From Parvibaculum sp039973015 (GTDB taxonomy: Bacteria; Pseudomonadota; Alphaproteobacteria; Parvibaculales; Parvibaculaceae), in contig NZ_JBDWLT010000010.1 of NCBI RefSeq assembly GCF_039973015.1, forward strand, positions 591,289 through 655,288: a DNA stretch of 64,000 nucleotides. The letters run 5' to 3'. The position numbers and the translations under genes are program-made. Of the stretch, positions 40,862 to 49,875 are shown in pieces. Numbering within the stretch: position 1 is the stretch's first letter; each line of letters starts with the position of its first letter. Under the pieces are notes generated by a model. It worked only from the letters and a program-made list of their open reading frames with translations. It did no database searches and was not told the DNA's origin.

Positions 40862-41779
40862 CTACTTCTGAATTAAAGTGCCCGCACCATGCTCGGTGAA
40901 GAGTTCGAGCAACACCGCGTGACGAACCCGCCCGTCGATGATGACCACAGCCTCGACACCGCCCTCGACGGACTCGATGCAGGTTTCGAGCTTCGGGATC
41001 ATACCGCCGGAAATCGTGCCATCCTGCATCAAGGCCTTGGCCTGATCGACGGTAAGGGCTTCCATGAGCTTGCCCTGCTTGTCGAGCACGCCCTTCACGT
41101 CGGTGAGAAGCAGGAGGCGCGCGGCGCCCATCGCAGCTGCGATCGCGCCTGCGACGGTGTCTGCATTGATGTTGTAGGTATGGCCATCCGCCGAAACGCC
41201 GATCGGTGCGATCACCGGGATGATGTCCGACTTCTGGATGACTTCGAGGATTTCCGGATTGATCTTCTCCGGCTCGCCGACAAAACCGAGATCGAGAATC
41301 TTTTCGATGTTGGATTCCGGGTCGTGGATCTTCTGCTCGACCTTGCGCGCGACGATGAGATTGCCGTCCTTGCCGCAAAGCCCGATCGCCCGCCCGCCAG
41401 CCTGATTGAGCTGTGCCACGATCTGCTTGTTGATCGAGCCCGCAAGAACCATTTCGACGATCTCGACGGTCGCCTTGTCGGTGATCCTGAGGCCGCCCGA
41501 GAATTCGCTCTTGATGCCAAGCCGCTTCAGCATCGCGCCGATCTGTGGTCCGCCGCCATGCACGACCACGGGATTGAGGCCAGCCTGCTTGAGCATCACG
41601 ATGTCGCGCGCGAATTCGGCGCCGAGCGCCTCGTCGCCCATCGCATGTCCGCCATATTTCACGACGACGGTACGCTTGTCGTAGCGCTGCATGAAGGGCA
41701 GGGCCTCGGAAAGAATACGAGCGCGCTCCACTCTCGGGTCTTCCTGCTGCGCTGCGCCTTTATCGGTCGTATCCGCCAT
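40862..41779 (-). CDS. argB: Acetylglutamate kinase
   Basis: Second step of arginine synthesis: phosphorylates N-acetylglutamate. The 305-residue protein has VVVKYGGHAMGD (phosphate-binding Lys), VVVHGGGPQIGAML, NINADTVAGAIAAAMGA and LLLLTDVKGVLD, the last two containing the catalytic Asp/Lys region. The N-terminal helix extension (ERARILSEALPFMQRY) is the type linked to hexamerisation and arginine feedback inhibition. It is the last gene of the leftward rpmH-rnpA-yidC-engB-argB cluster. Confidence 0.97.
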   Translation of the reverse strand: MADTTDKGAAQQEDPRVERARILSEALPFMQRYDKRTVVVKYGGHAMGDEALGAEFARDIVMLKQAGLNPVVVHGGGPQIGAMLKRLGIKSEFSGGLRITDKATVEIVEMVLAGSINKQIVAQLNQAGGRAIGLCGKDGNLIVARKVEQKIHDPESNIEKILDLGFVGEPEKINPEILEVIQKSDIIPVIAPIGVSADGHTYNINADTVAGAIAAAMGAARLLLLTDVKGVLDKQGKLMEALTVDQAKALMQDGTISGGMIPKLETCIESVEGGVEAVVIIDGRVRHAVLLELFTEHGAGTLIQK

Positions 41780-41830
41780 GCTCGTCCGTCTGCCTCCCTG
41801 GCTGCCTCCGGCCCATTGGCCGAGAGCCTC

Positions 41831-42526
41831 TCAAGCCTGCGGTTTATACCCCAGCGCGGCCGGGTCGGCCAGTGACGCGACCTCCGCGCGAAGCGTCGCG
41901 ATGCCGTCGCCCTTCTCGCTTGACGTTGCAACGATCCGGGGATGCGCCGCGACATGGCGGCGGATGTCGGCACGGACTTCCTCAAGCCGCAGCTCGAGTT
42001 CGCCCTTTTTCAGCTTGTCGATTTTGGTGAGAACGATCTGATAGGAGACGGCCGCTTCGTCGAGCATGGCCATGACCTCGTGGTCGTTCTCCTTGATGCC
42101 GTGCCGTGCGTCGATCAGTACGAAGACGCGGCGGAGCCCGGCGCGCCCGCGCAGATAGGACATGACCAGACGGGTCCATTCGCCGACTCGCGCTTTCGTT
42201 TCGCGTGCATAGCCATAGCCCGGCAGGTCCACCAGCATGACAGCGGCCTGTCCCTGGGGGCCGAGCTCGAAGAAGTTGAGTTCCTTCGTGCGACCGGGGG
42301 TATTGGAGGTGCGCGCGAGCGTCTTGCGGCCGGTGAGAGCGTTGATCAGGCTCGACTTGCCCACATTGGAGCGTCCGGCGAAGGCGACTTCGGGAAGCGC
42401 CGTCTCGGGCAGCCCCTTCATTTCGACCACGCCGCGCAGGAACTCGCAAGGCTGCGCGAAGAGCCAGCGCCCGGTCTCGATATCCGGTGTGTCGTCGTCC
42501 GGTCCTTCGGGCGCTGCGTCGTTCAT
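41831..42526 (-). CDS. engB: Ribosome-biogenesis GTPase EngB (YsxC/YihA)
   Basis: A 231-residue TRAFAC GTPase needed for large-subunit assembly. G1 is GRSNVGKSSLIN, G2 NTPGRTKELNFF, G3 DLPGYGYA, G4 TKIDKL, G5 TSSEKG. The N-terminal 40 residues are acidic and variable. It follows yidC by 4 bp, and this placement between yidC and argB is standard in alphaproteobacteria. Confidence 0.96.
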   Translation of the reverse strand: MNDAAPEGPDDDTPDIETGRWLFAQPCEFLRGVVEMKGLPETALPEVAFAGRSNVGKSSLINALTGRKTLARTSNTPGRTKELNFFELGPQGQAAVMLVDLPGYGYARETKARVGEWTRLVMSYLRGRAGLRRVFVLIDARHGIKENDHEVMAMLDEAAVSYQIVLTKIDKLKKGELELRLEEVRADIRRHVAAHPRIVATSSEKGDGIATLRAEVASLADPAALGYKPQA

Positions 42527-42530
42527 CGCA

Positions 42531-44351
42531 TCACGATTTCGGCTTGTTGCCGCTGATGAGCTTGTTCAGACCGAGATTGCTGAAAATCTCGATAGGAACG
42601 CCCTGCCGCTTCATGATGACACCTTGCTGGATGACGGACAGCGTGTTGTTCCACGCCCAGTAGATCACGAGACCCGCCGGGAAGCCCGCCAGCATGAAGG
42701 TGAAGATCACCGGCATCCAGGTGAATATCTGCGCCTGGATCGGGTCTGCGGGCAGCGGGTTCATGCGCTGCTGCACGAACATGGTGAAGCCCATGATGAG
42801 CGGCCAGATGCCGATCATCAGCATGGAAGGCGGATCCCAGGGGATAAGCCCGAACAGGTTGAAGATCGAGGTCGGGTCCGGCGCGGAGAGATCGTTGATC
42901 CAGCCGAAGAAAGGTGCGTGCCGCATTTCGATGGTCACGAAGAGCACTTTATAGAGTGCGAAGAAGACGGGGATCTGGATGAGAACGGGAAGGCAGCCGG
43001 CGAGCGGATTCACCTTCTCCTTCTTGTAGAGCTCCATGATCTCCTGCTGCTGCTTCATCTTGTCGTCGGGATAGCGCTCGCGCAGCTTTTCCATTTCCGG
43101 CTGCAGCTTCTTCATCTTGCTCATAGCCACATAGGACTTGTTGGCGAGCGGATAGAAGACGAGCTTGATCGCAACCGTAACGATCAGGATGGCGATGCCG
43201 AAATTGCCGACGTGAAGCGCGACGAAATGAAGAGCGGAAAACATCGGCTGCGTCAGGAACCAGAACCAGCCCCAGTCGATCAGCAGATTGAACTTGTAGA
43301 TGCCTGCATCGTGATAGGCATCGATCACCTTGGAAACCTTGGCGCCCGCGAAAAGGCGATTGGCGATTTCAATGCTGCCGCCGGCAGGAACTTCCTGCGC
43401 GTCGTAGCGGAAATCCGCCTGATAGTTTTCGATGGCGTCGCTGGGGTGCTCGCTGAAATTCGCGGCAAAGGATTTGCCGGCTTCAGGCACCAGCGCGGCC
43501 GCCCAGTACTTGTCCGTGATGCCCAGCCAACCATCAGTGTCGCTGACCTTCACCGGTCCGTCTTCGGCGGCGTCGTCATACTTGATTGCCTTTTCGCCGA
43601 CGCTCGGGAATTCGCCGATGAAGCCTTCATGCAGGATGAAGAAGGAACTGCCCGCAGGCTTGCCTGTACGCGAGACGAGGCCATAAGGGTAGAGCGTGAC
43701 GGCGGCGCCGGAATTGTTTTCCACGCGATCGTCGATCGAAAAGAGGAAATGTTCGTCGAGCGTGATCGTGCGGTGGAAGACGAGGCCCTGGCCATTGTCC
43801 CAGCGCAGCGTCACCGGCGTGTCGGGCGTAAGCGTTGCGCCTTCCTCGACCTGCCAAACGGTCTGCGAACCGGGCAGCGCGACATTGCTGCCGGGGGCGG
43901 CGATGAAGCCGAATTCGGAGAAATAGGGCGCCTGAGTGCGCGCGGGCGAGAAGAGGGCGACTTCCGGGCTGCTCGGGTCGACGGTAACATGGTACTTGCG
44001 AAGCTTCAGGTCGTCGAAGCGCGCGCCCTTGAGCGAAATCGATCCTTCAAGCTCTTCCGAGCGGATGGGGAGACGCGGCGCCTGCGCCAGCGCTTCCTCG
44101 CGCTCGAGCGTCGCGCGCGGGTCGCTCGCGGCGTTTACCGTGCGAGCCGGGCTTTCGACGCTCGGGAGGCGTACATCGCCGGGCGCAGATGTTCCCGGCT
44201 CCGTGGCCGCCAGGTTGCCGCTTTCTTCCGCCGCTGCCTGCTGTTTGGCCTGCTCGGCCTCCATCTGCGGATTGATGAAGAAATATTGCCAGCCGACGAA
44301 AACGACTACCGACAGAAAAATGGCGATGATGAAGTTGCGGTTGTCACCCAT
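42531..44351 (-). CDS. yidC: Membrane protein insertase YidC
   Basis: Inserts and folds inner-membrane proteins alone or with SecYEG. The 606-residue protein begins MGDNRNFIIAIFLSVVVFVG (TM1), has the large periplasmic P1 beta-domain (about 60-370), then five conserved C-terminal membrane segments including LIDWGWFWFLTQPMF and the cytosolic coiled region ATPase-free KMKKLQPEMEKLRERYPDDK (hydrophilic groove arm), GCLPVLIQIPVFFALYKVL and FPAGLVIYWAWNNTLSVIQQ. I start at the ATG 44349-44351, as homologues begin with M-x-D/N-x-R-N. Its first 8 bp overlap the rnpA 3' end. Confidence 0.96.
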   Translation of the reverse strand: MGDNRNFIIAIFLSVVVFVGWQYFFINPQMEAEQAKQQAAAEESGNLAATEPGTSAPGDVRLPSVESPARTVNAASDPRATLEREEALAQAPRLPIRSEELEGSISLKGARFDDLKLRKYHVTVDPSSPEVALFSPARTQAPYFSEFGFIAAPGSNVALPGSQTVWQVEEGATLTPDTPVTLRWDNGQGLVFHRTITLDEHFLFSIDDRVENNSGAAVTLYPYGLVSRTGKPAGSSFFILHEGFIGEFPSVGEKAIKYDDAAEDGPVKVSDTDGWLGITDKYWAAALVPEAGKSFAANFSEHPSDAIENYQADFRYDAQEVPAGGSIEIANRLFAGAKVSKVIDAYHDAGIYKFNLLIDWGWFWFLTQPMFSALHFVALHVGNFGIAILIVTVAIKLVFYPLANKSYVAMSKMKKLQPEMEKLRERYPDDKMKQQQEIMELYKKEKVNPLAGCLPVLIQIPVFFALYKVLFVTIEMRHAPFFGWINDLSAPDPTSIFNLFGLIPWDPPSMLMIGIWPLIMGFTMFVQQRMNPLPADPIQAQIFTWMPVIFTFMLAGFPAGLVIYWAWNNTLSVIQQGVIMKRQGVPIEIFSNLGLNKLISGNKPKS

Positions 44352-44736
44352 GAGGACGGTCTTTCCCGGAATCGGAACGCTTTTGTCTGGACGGATTGCC
44401 CGCACCCTCGCGCTTTCCGTGAACGGAGGCGAGTGCGCGGCTGAGGTCGTTGAGAAGGTCCGGCCAGCTCCGCGTGAGAGTGGCCTGCCGCCCGATCAGG
44501 ACGTAGTCGTAACCGTCTTTGGCGGTGAGTGAAAGCACTTCGGCCGCGGCAGCGCGAAGACGGCGCTTGGCGCGATTGCGCTCGACGGCGCAGCCGACTT
44601 TTTTCGTGACGGTATAGCCAATACGGGGGGGCGCTTCGTCGCCACGCGGACGGGCCTGCAGCACGAGGCCTGCCTCGGCGCGCTTGCGCGCGCGGGCGGC
44701 GGCAAGAAAGTCGCGGCGTTTGCGCAGACGGTCCAT
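44344..44736 (-). CDS. rnpA: Ribonuclease P protein component
   Basis: The protein subunit of RNase P, which trims tRNA 5' leaders. The 130-residue chain begins MDRLRKRRDFLAAARARKR and has the RNR motif in VERNRAKRRLRAA, with the preceding GYTVTKKVGCA strand, all diagnostic. The tail GKREGAGNPSRQKRSDSG is basic and extra. The start is the ATG at 44734-44736, since homologues start just before LRKRRDF. Between rpmH and rnpA there are 109 bp, and the stop overlaps the yidC start. Confidence 0.93.
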   Translation of the reverse strand: MDRLRKRRDFLAAARARKRAEAGLVLQARPRGDEAPPRIGYTVTKKVGCAVERNRAKRRLRAAAAEVLSLTAKDGYDYVLIGRQATLTRSWPDLLNDLSRALASVHGKREGAGNPSRQKRSDSGKDRPHG

Positions 44737-44845
44737 AGGGGTGCTCGCGGCGAGGCTCAGCAACGCGGCGTGCAACGGAACCTCAGCCTGAAAGGGCGAC
44801 GGGCCGAAGCCCGTTTGCGCTGTGCCGGATACCACTGCCGTGGAA

Positions 44846-44980
44846 TCAGGCCGACAGACGCTTGCGTCCTCGGGCCCGGCGCGCAGCCAGCACCTTGCGG
44901 CCACCAGTGGTCGCGGTGCGCGCACGGAAGCCGTGGCGGCGCTTGCGGACGAGCTTGCTCGGTTGATAGGTCCGTTTCAC
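44846..44980 (-). CDS. rpmH: Ribosomal protein bL34
   Basis: 44 residues, MKRTYQPSKLVRKRRHGFRA to the end GRKRLSA, the invariant bL34 sequence: K-R-T-Y-Q-P-S opening and R-K-R-R-H-G-F core. The start is GTG at 44978-44980, with GGAG 7 bp upstream. It leads the leftward rpmH-rnpA-yidC-engB-argB cluster and has a good promoter about 145 bp upstream. dnaA, often found near rpmH, is not present here. Confidence 0.98.
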   Translation of the reverse strand: MKRTYQPSKLVRKRRHGFRARTATTGGRKVLAARRARGRKRLSA

Positions 44981-45124
44981 GTCTCTTCTCCGGCGGATCT
45001 GGGCCGAGCACGTTCCCGCCAATTTGCTGGCTGGTCCGGCTCCGGGGGCGGCTTTTCGGGCCACCGCACCATGCCATAAAAACAAGAGCCGCAGGCGTTG
45101 CCGCCCGACGGCTGTCTGGCGGGG

Positions 45125-45154
45125 TGTATAAGCGATATGACAGCGGAAAGTCAA
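45125..45154 (-). promoter_or_regulatory. Predicted promoter of the rpmH cluster
   Basis: On the minus strand: -35 TTGACT (45149-45154), 18-bp spacer, -10 TATACA (45125-45130). Start of transcription would be near 45118, giving a leader of roughly 140 nt before the rpmH GTG. The match to housekeeping sigma consensus is among the best in the window. The rest of the 290-bp gap to the divergent DUF547 gene shows no gene. Confidence 0.7.
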
Positions 45155-45270
45155 CGGCACCCGGGCAATTTGAGGCCGGCCCGGCTCGTGGATCACCGCG
45201 CCTGAACTTCTGTCACGTTTGGGTGAGGGGGGCTATCGCCGGGCGGGGGAGCGCGTAATGTCCGCACATC

Positions 45271-46134
45271 ATGAAAACGACCTCCTTGCCCCTCTCCTTC
45301 AGCCGTGAGATACATCGAAATGTACTCTTTTTGTTCTTGTTTTTGGGCCTGACGGCAATGTCCGCCCACGCCAATCCGGCGGATCATGGCACCCGCCCCG
45401 GCTCCCATCCCGACCATACGCCCTGGGCGCGCCTCCTCGACACTTATCTGAGGGAAGGTGCTGGGGGCGCCCCGAACCGCTTCGATTACGGGGCGCTGAA
45501 GGCGGCCCCCGCGGACCGGGCCGCGCTCAAGGCCTATATCGAGGCACTGGCGCAAGCCGGTCCCGACGCGCTGAACCGCGACGAGGCCTTCGCCTTCTGG
45601 GTGAACCTCTATAATGCGCTCACCGTCGACGTCGTGGTCCGCCACTACCCCGTCACTTCCATTCGCGACATCGACATCTCGCCGGGTCTCTTCTCGAACG
45701 GGCCCTGGGGCAAAAAGCTCGTGAGTGTGGCCGGACGGGAGCTTTCCCTGGACGATATCGAGCATGGCATCCTCCGGGCCGATTTCGGCGACCGCCGCGT
45801 CCATTATGCTGTGAATTGCGCCTCGGTGGGCTGCCCGGACCTGGCCCCTGCGCCCTATACCGCCGTCGAACTCGACGCGATGCTCGACCGGGCCGCGCGC
45901 GCCTATGTGAACAGCCCGCGCGGTGCCCATGCCGAAAAGGGCAGGCTGACAGCATCGAGCATATTCAAATGGTACATGAAGGATTTCGGCGGCACGGAAG
46001 AAGGTGTCCTCGACGAAATCCGCCTCTATGCGGGGCCGGAGCTGAGCAGGAAACTTGAGACCGTGACGGGCGTGGCGGCCTATGATTACGACTGGTCGCT
46101 GAACGATGTGCAGAAGCCGGAGAAAAGCGAATGA
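45271..46134 (+). CDS. DUF547 domain protein, exported
   Basis: A 287-residue protein with an N-terminal signal (hydrophobic VLFLFLFLGLTAMSAHA) and a DUF547 domain over about residues 75-270. Family motifs are AFWVNLYNALTVDVV, HGILR(A)DFGDRRVHYAVNC (in pieces) and CASVGCPDL, with LTASSIFKWYMKDFGG near the end; conserved Asn, His and Cys residues suggest an enzyme of papain/transglutaminase-like type, but no activity is known to me. Its last four bases overlap the TVP38 gene start, so they form an operon, probably with the following oxidoreductase. Confidence 0.85.
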   Translation: MKTTSLPLSFSREIHRNVLFLFLFLGLTAMSAHANPADHGTRPGSHPDHTPWARLLDTYLREGAGGAPNRFDYGALKAAPADRAALKAYIEALAQAGPDALNRDEAFAFWVNLYNALTVDVVVRHYPVTSIRDIDISPGLFSNGPWGKKLVSVAGRELSLDDIEHGILRADFGDRRVHYAVNCASVGCPDLAPAPYTAVELDAMLDRAARAYVNSPRGAHAEKGRLTASSIFKWYMKDFGGTEEGVLDEIRLYAGPELSRKLETVTGVAAYDYDWSLNDVQKPEKSE

Positions 46135-46856
46135 CGGAAACGAAGGGCCGGAGCAGCGTCTTCAAACGCTTCCTGCCGCTGCTGGTGCTGCTGGCCGGTC
46201 TTGGTGCCTTCTTCGCGCTCGGCCTTGACCGCTATGTGACGCTCGATACTTTGCGCGACAACCGTCAGGCCCTCACTGCATGGGTGGAGGAAAACTGGGC
46301 GCTTGCCGCTTTTATTTATGTGTTCGCCTATATCGCGGTAGTTGCCTTCTCGCTGCCCGGTGCGCTCGTTGCGACGCTCACCGGCGGCTTTCTCTTCGGA
46401 ACGGTCTTCGGCGGCTTGCTCACCGTAGTCGGTGCGACCATCGGTGCGACGGCGATATTTCTCGCCGCAAAAACGGCGCTTGGCGACATGCTGCGCGAGA
46501 AGGCCGGGCCGAAGCTTCGCAAGCTTGAGGATGGCTTCGGCAAGAACGCCTTCAGCTATATGCTGGTGTTGCGGCTTGTGCCGATCTTCCCTTTCTTTCT
46601 GGTCAATCTCGCGCCTGCCTTTCTCGGTGTGCCGCTGCGGACCTATGTCGCAGCGACCTTTGTCGGCATCATTCCGGGGACATTCGTCTTTGCGAGCCTG
46701 GGCAACGGGCTTGGTGCCGTCTTCGATGCAGGCAGCGACCCCGATCTCGGACTAATCTTCAAACCGGAAATTCTGGGGCCGATCCTCGCGCTTGCAGCAC
46801 TCGCACTGGTTCCCGTTCTCTATCGCCGCTTCGCCGCCGGGCGGGTGCCGGGCTGA
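46131..46856 (+). CDS. TVP38/TMEM64 family (DedA-superfamily) membrane protein
   Basis: A 241-residue integral membrane protein with about five to six membrane segments. The VTT/SNARE-associated domain is clear: VAFSLPGALVATLTGGFLFG, then VVGATIGATAIFLAAK, and the re-entrant LVLRLVPIFPFFLVNLAPAF with the conserved Arg and Pro. Members are linked to lipid scrambling or envelope homeostasis. It overlaps the DUF547 gene by 4 bp and is followed 41 bp later by the flavin oxidoreductase, a pairing seen widely in proteobacteria. Confidence 0.9.
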   Translation: MTETKGRSSVFKRFLPLLVLLAGLGAFFALGLDRYVTLDTLRDNRQALTAWVEENWALAAFIYVFAYIAVVAFSLPGALVATLTGGFLFGTVFGGLLTVVGATIGATAIFLAAKTALGDMLREKAGPKLRKLEDGFGKNAFSYMLVLRLVPIFPFFLVNLAPAFLGVPLRTYVAATFVGIIPGTFVFASLGNGLGAVFDAGSDPDLGLIFKPEILGPILALAALALVPVLYRRFAAGRVPG

Positions 46857-46897
46857 TTTGTCATCGTCGTTTCACTCAGGAAGTTTCAGAGGATTGC

Positions 46898-48322
46898 ATG
46901 GCCAAGCGGATCAAGGCTGATATCTGCGTCATCGGTGCGGGCTCCGGCGGCTTGTCGGTTGCGGCGGGCGCCGCCCAGATGGGCGCCCGTACCGTGCTCA
47001 TCGAGCGCGACGCAATGGGCGGCGATTGTCTCAACACGGGCTGCGTACCCTCGAAGGCGCTTCTTGCCGCCGCAAAGCAGGCCTACCGCATGGGGGCGGG
47101 TGAGCCCTTCGGCATCGCGCCCGCGGAAGCGAAGGTCGATTTCGCGAAGGTCCATGAGCATGTGCATGGCGTGATCGGGGCCATCGCCCCAAACGATTCC
47201 GTCGCCCGTTTTGAAGGCCTCGGCGTCACGGTTATCAAGGATCATGCGCGATTTCGCGATGGCAGAACGGTGCTGGCGGGCAATGCGGAGATTGCCGCGC
47301 GCCGCTTCGTCATCGCCACGGGTTCGCGCGCGTCCGCGCCGCCTATTCCGGGCCTCGACAAGGTGCCCTTCTATACGAACGAAAACATCTTCGAGAACAA
47401 GGAGTGCCCGGCTCACCTCATCGTCATCGGTGGCGGGCCTATCGGCATGGAGATGGCGCAGGCCCACCGCCGCCTCGGCGCTCGCGTAACGGTGCTCGAA
47501 GGCCTGCGCGTATTGTCACGCGAAGACCCTGAACTCTCTGCCGTCGTTACCGACCGGCTGCGCCGCGATGGCGTGGAGATACTGGAAGGCGCGAAGGTTC
47601 TCTCTGTCTCGGGCGAGGAAAACAATATCGCGGTCGAGGTCGTGCATGGACAGGAGACGCGCCGTATCGAGGGGTCGCATCTTCTCGTCGCGACTGGCCG
47701 CCGCCCGAACGTCGAAGACCTCGGCCTCGAAAAGGCGGGGGTCGAATATAGCGAGCGTGGGCTGAAACTCGACGAGCGCCTGCGCACGACCAACAAGCGC
47801 ATCTTCGGCATTGGCGATGTCGCTGGCGGGTTACAGTTTACCCATGTCGCGAACTATCACGCAGGCATCGTGATCAGGAACGCGCTCTTCCGTGTGCCCG
47901 CTCGCGCCGATCATCATGCTGTGCCCTGGGTGACCTATACGGACCCTGAGCTTGCCCATGTCGGAGAAACCGAAGAAGAAGCGCGCAAGCACTACAGCAA
48001 GATCAACGTGCTGCGCTGGCATATGGCGGAAAACGATCGCGCCCAAGCGGAACGCGAGACGGAGGGCGTGATAAAGGTCATCACCGACTCCCATGCGCGC
48101 GTGCTTGGCGCGACCATTGTGGGGCCTCATGCAGGCGAACTGATCCTGCCCTGGGTGCTTGCGAAGTCGAATGCGCTGAAGCTGAGCGCGATGGCAAGCG
48201 TCATTGTGCCTTATCCGACGCTTTCGGAAATCAGCAAGCGTGCGGCAGGCGCCTATTACACCCCGACCCTGTACAGCTCGAAAACGAGGATGCTGGTGCG
48301 CTTTCTCTCGCTGTTCGGCTAG
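46898..48322 (+). CDS. FAD-dependent pyridine nucleotide-disulfide oxidoreductase, MerA/LpdA-like
   Basis: A 474-residue flavoprotein. FAD site CVIGAGSGGLSVAAGAAQMG, redox-active disulfide GGDCLNTGCVPSKAL (about Cys43 and Cys48), NAD(P)H site VIGGGPIGMEMAQ, and ATGRRPN plus FGIGDVAGG. The C-terminal dimerisation domain usually supplies a catalytic His-Glu dyad (HxHPTxxE); here it reads IVPYPTLSEISKRAA, keeping the Glu but with Tyr in place of the His. That is the mark of the mercuric-reductase-like group paired with TVP38, not of lipoamide dehydrogenase. MerA's C-terminal Cys pair is also absent. The electron acceptor is therefore unknown. Confidence 0.88.
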   Translation: MAKRIKADICVIGAGSGGLSVAAGAAQMGARTVLIERDAMGGDCLNTGCVPSKALLAAAKQAYRMGAGEPFGIAPAEAKVDFAKVHEHVHGVIGAIAPNDSVARFEGLGVTVIKDHARFRDGRTVLAGNAEIAARRFVIATGSRASAPPIPGLDKVPFYTNENIFENKECPAHLIVIGGGPIGMEMAQAHRRLGARVTVLEGLRVLSREDPELSAVVTDRLRRDGVEILEGAKVLSVSGEENNIAVEVVHGQETRRIEGSHLLVATGRRPNVEDLGLEKAGVEYSERGLKLDERLRTTNKRIFGIGDVAGGLQFTHVANYHAGIVIRNALFRVPARADHHAVPWVTYTDPELAHVGETEEEARKHYSKINVLRWHMAENDRAQAERETEGVIKVITDSHARVLGATIVGPHAGELILPWVLAKSNALKLSAMASVIVPYPTLSEISKRAAGAYYTPTLYSSKTRMLVRFLSLFG

Positions 48323-48359
48323 GATTGCCGGATCGGCCGCAACGGGGCGTAATTTGCGA

Positions 48360-49871
48360 ATGAAGGCGACGGCACAGAGAGACGGGCAGGAGGCCGGTTG
48401 GCTTGCGCGCTGCACGGGGCCGCTGCGGGGTTCCCTGTCGCGCCGTTTGCTGGTGCTGACCCTGCTCTTCGTGATGCTGGCCGAAGTGCTGATTTTCGTG
48501 CCTTCGGTCGCGAATTTCCGTCTGAACTGGCTGGAGCAGCGCCTTGCCGCCGCGCAGATAGCCTCGCTTGCCCTTGAAGCGCGACCCGACAACATGGTGT
48601 CCCCCGCGCTACGCGAGGAGCTTCTGAAAAACGCGCAAGTTTACGCCGTGGCTCTTCATCGTGGCGGTGCGCGCCGCCTCGTCCTCAGCGAGGACATGCC
48701 GCCGGTGGTCGACACGAGATTCGATCTTCGCGGCGCGATGGCGGTGGAACTCATCATGGATGCCTTCGACACGGTCTTCACGGGTGACGGGCGCATCATC
48801 CTCGTGACGGGTGAGCCGCGCTTTGGCGCCGGCGAATCCATCGAGATCGTGTTTGACGAAACCCCGCTTCGCCATGCGATGCTTCGATACAGCAAGAACA
48901 TCTTTCTGCTCTCTCTTGTTATTTCCGTTATCACCGCCAGCCTTGTCTATCTCGTTTTGCATTTCGTTCTCGTTCGTCCCATGCGCCGTCTGACGGGCAA
49001 CATGGTCGGGTTTCGCGTGAATCCGGAAGATGCCCGCCGCGTCATTGCGCCTTCGGCCCGCGCGGACGAGATCGGCGTGGCCGAGCGCGAGCTGGCCTTG
49101 ATGCAGAAGGAAATCAGGGCGACGCTGACCCAGAAGGCGCATCTGGCGGCGCTGGGAGCGGCGGTGAGCAAGATCAATCACGACCTGCGCAACATCCTCG
49201 CAAGCGCGCAGCTCATCTCTGACCGCATTGGCGCAATCGACGACCCCACGGTGCAGCATCTGGCGCCTCGTCTCTTTGCCTCGATTGACCGCGCGATCGA
49301 CCTTTGCACGAAGTCGCTGCGCTTTGGCCGTGCTGAGGAGCGGACACCTCAGCGCCGCCCGGTCGCGCTGGCGGAGCTTGCGGAGGAGGTCGCCGAAGCG
49401 GCATGGAGCGAGACGGACCCCATTCACTGGGTGAACGATGTGCCGGTGGAGCTTATTGTGTATGCCGATGCCGATCAGCTTTTCCGCATTCTGCTCAATC
49501 TGGCGCGCAACGCCGCCCAGGCGTTGACGGAAGATGCCGGAGGCGCTGAACGCGCCATGCGCGGGGGGGAAATCCGTCTCACCGCGCATCGCACGACCGA
49601 TCATGTCCATATCGAGATATCGGATAACGGTCCGGGCCTGCCGCTGAAGGCGCGCGAGCATCTGTTCGAAGCTTTTTCCGGCAGCAGCCGCGCCGATGGA
49701 ACGGGGCTCGGGCTTGCCATCGCCGCCGAACTCGTGCGGATGCATGGCGGACATATTGAACTTGTGCGGAGCGATGCCTCCGGTACGCTCTTCCGCATCT
49801 GCATCCCCGACGATGCAGACAACCCTCACGACTGCGGCGAGGCCGGGCGCCTTGCCGGACAATCGGCATAG
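48360..49871 (+). CDS. Sensor histidine kinase
   Basis: A 503-residue membrane kinase. Two membrane segments (about 30-50 and 190-215) flank a periplasmic sensor of about 140 residues; a HAMP-like segment follows (VRPMRRLTGNMVGF). The phospho-acceptor box is KINHDLRNILASAQL, N box LLNLARNAAQAL, G1 DNGPGLP, G2 GTGLGLAIA. No response regulator lies beside it. otsB starts 4 bp after its stop, so it heads, and is co-expressed with, the trehalose genes. It may sense an envelope or osmotic signal, an inference from that link. I start at the ATG 48360; a TTG two codons upstream is an alternative. Confidence 0.9.
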   Translation: MKATAQRDGQEAGWLARCTGPLRGSLSRRLLVLTLLFVMLAEVLIFVPSVANFRLNWLEQRLAAAQIASLALEARPDNMVSPALREELLKNAQVYAVALHRGGARRLVLSEDMPPVVDTRFDLRGAMAVELIMDAFDTVFTGDGRIILVTGEPRFGAGESIEIVFDETPLRHAMLRYSKNIFLLSLVISVITASLVYLVLHFVLVRPMRRLTGNMVGFRVNPEDARRVIAPSARADEIGVAERELALMQKEIRATLTQKAHLAALGAAVSKINHDLRNILASAQLISDRIGAIDDPTVQHLAPRLFASIDRAIDLCTKSLRFGRAEERTPQRRPVALAELAEEVAEAAWSETDPIHWVNDVPVELIVYADADQLFRILLNLARNAAQALTEDAGGAERAMRGGEIRLTAHRTTDHVHIEISDNGPGLPLKAREHLFEAFSGSSRADGTGLGLAIAAELVRMHGGHIELVRSDASGTLFRICIPDDADNPHDCGEAGRLAGQSA

Positions 49872-49875
49872 TGGA

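Noticed and set aside
44981..45270. Chromosomal replication origin near rpmH
   Set aside because: dnaA is absent and no cluster of TTATCCACA-type boxes is visible in this gap; only a promoter can be supported.
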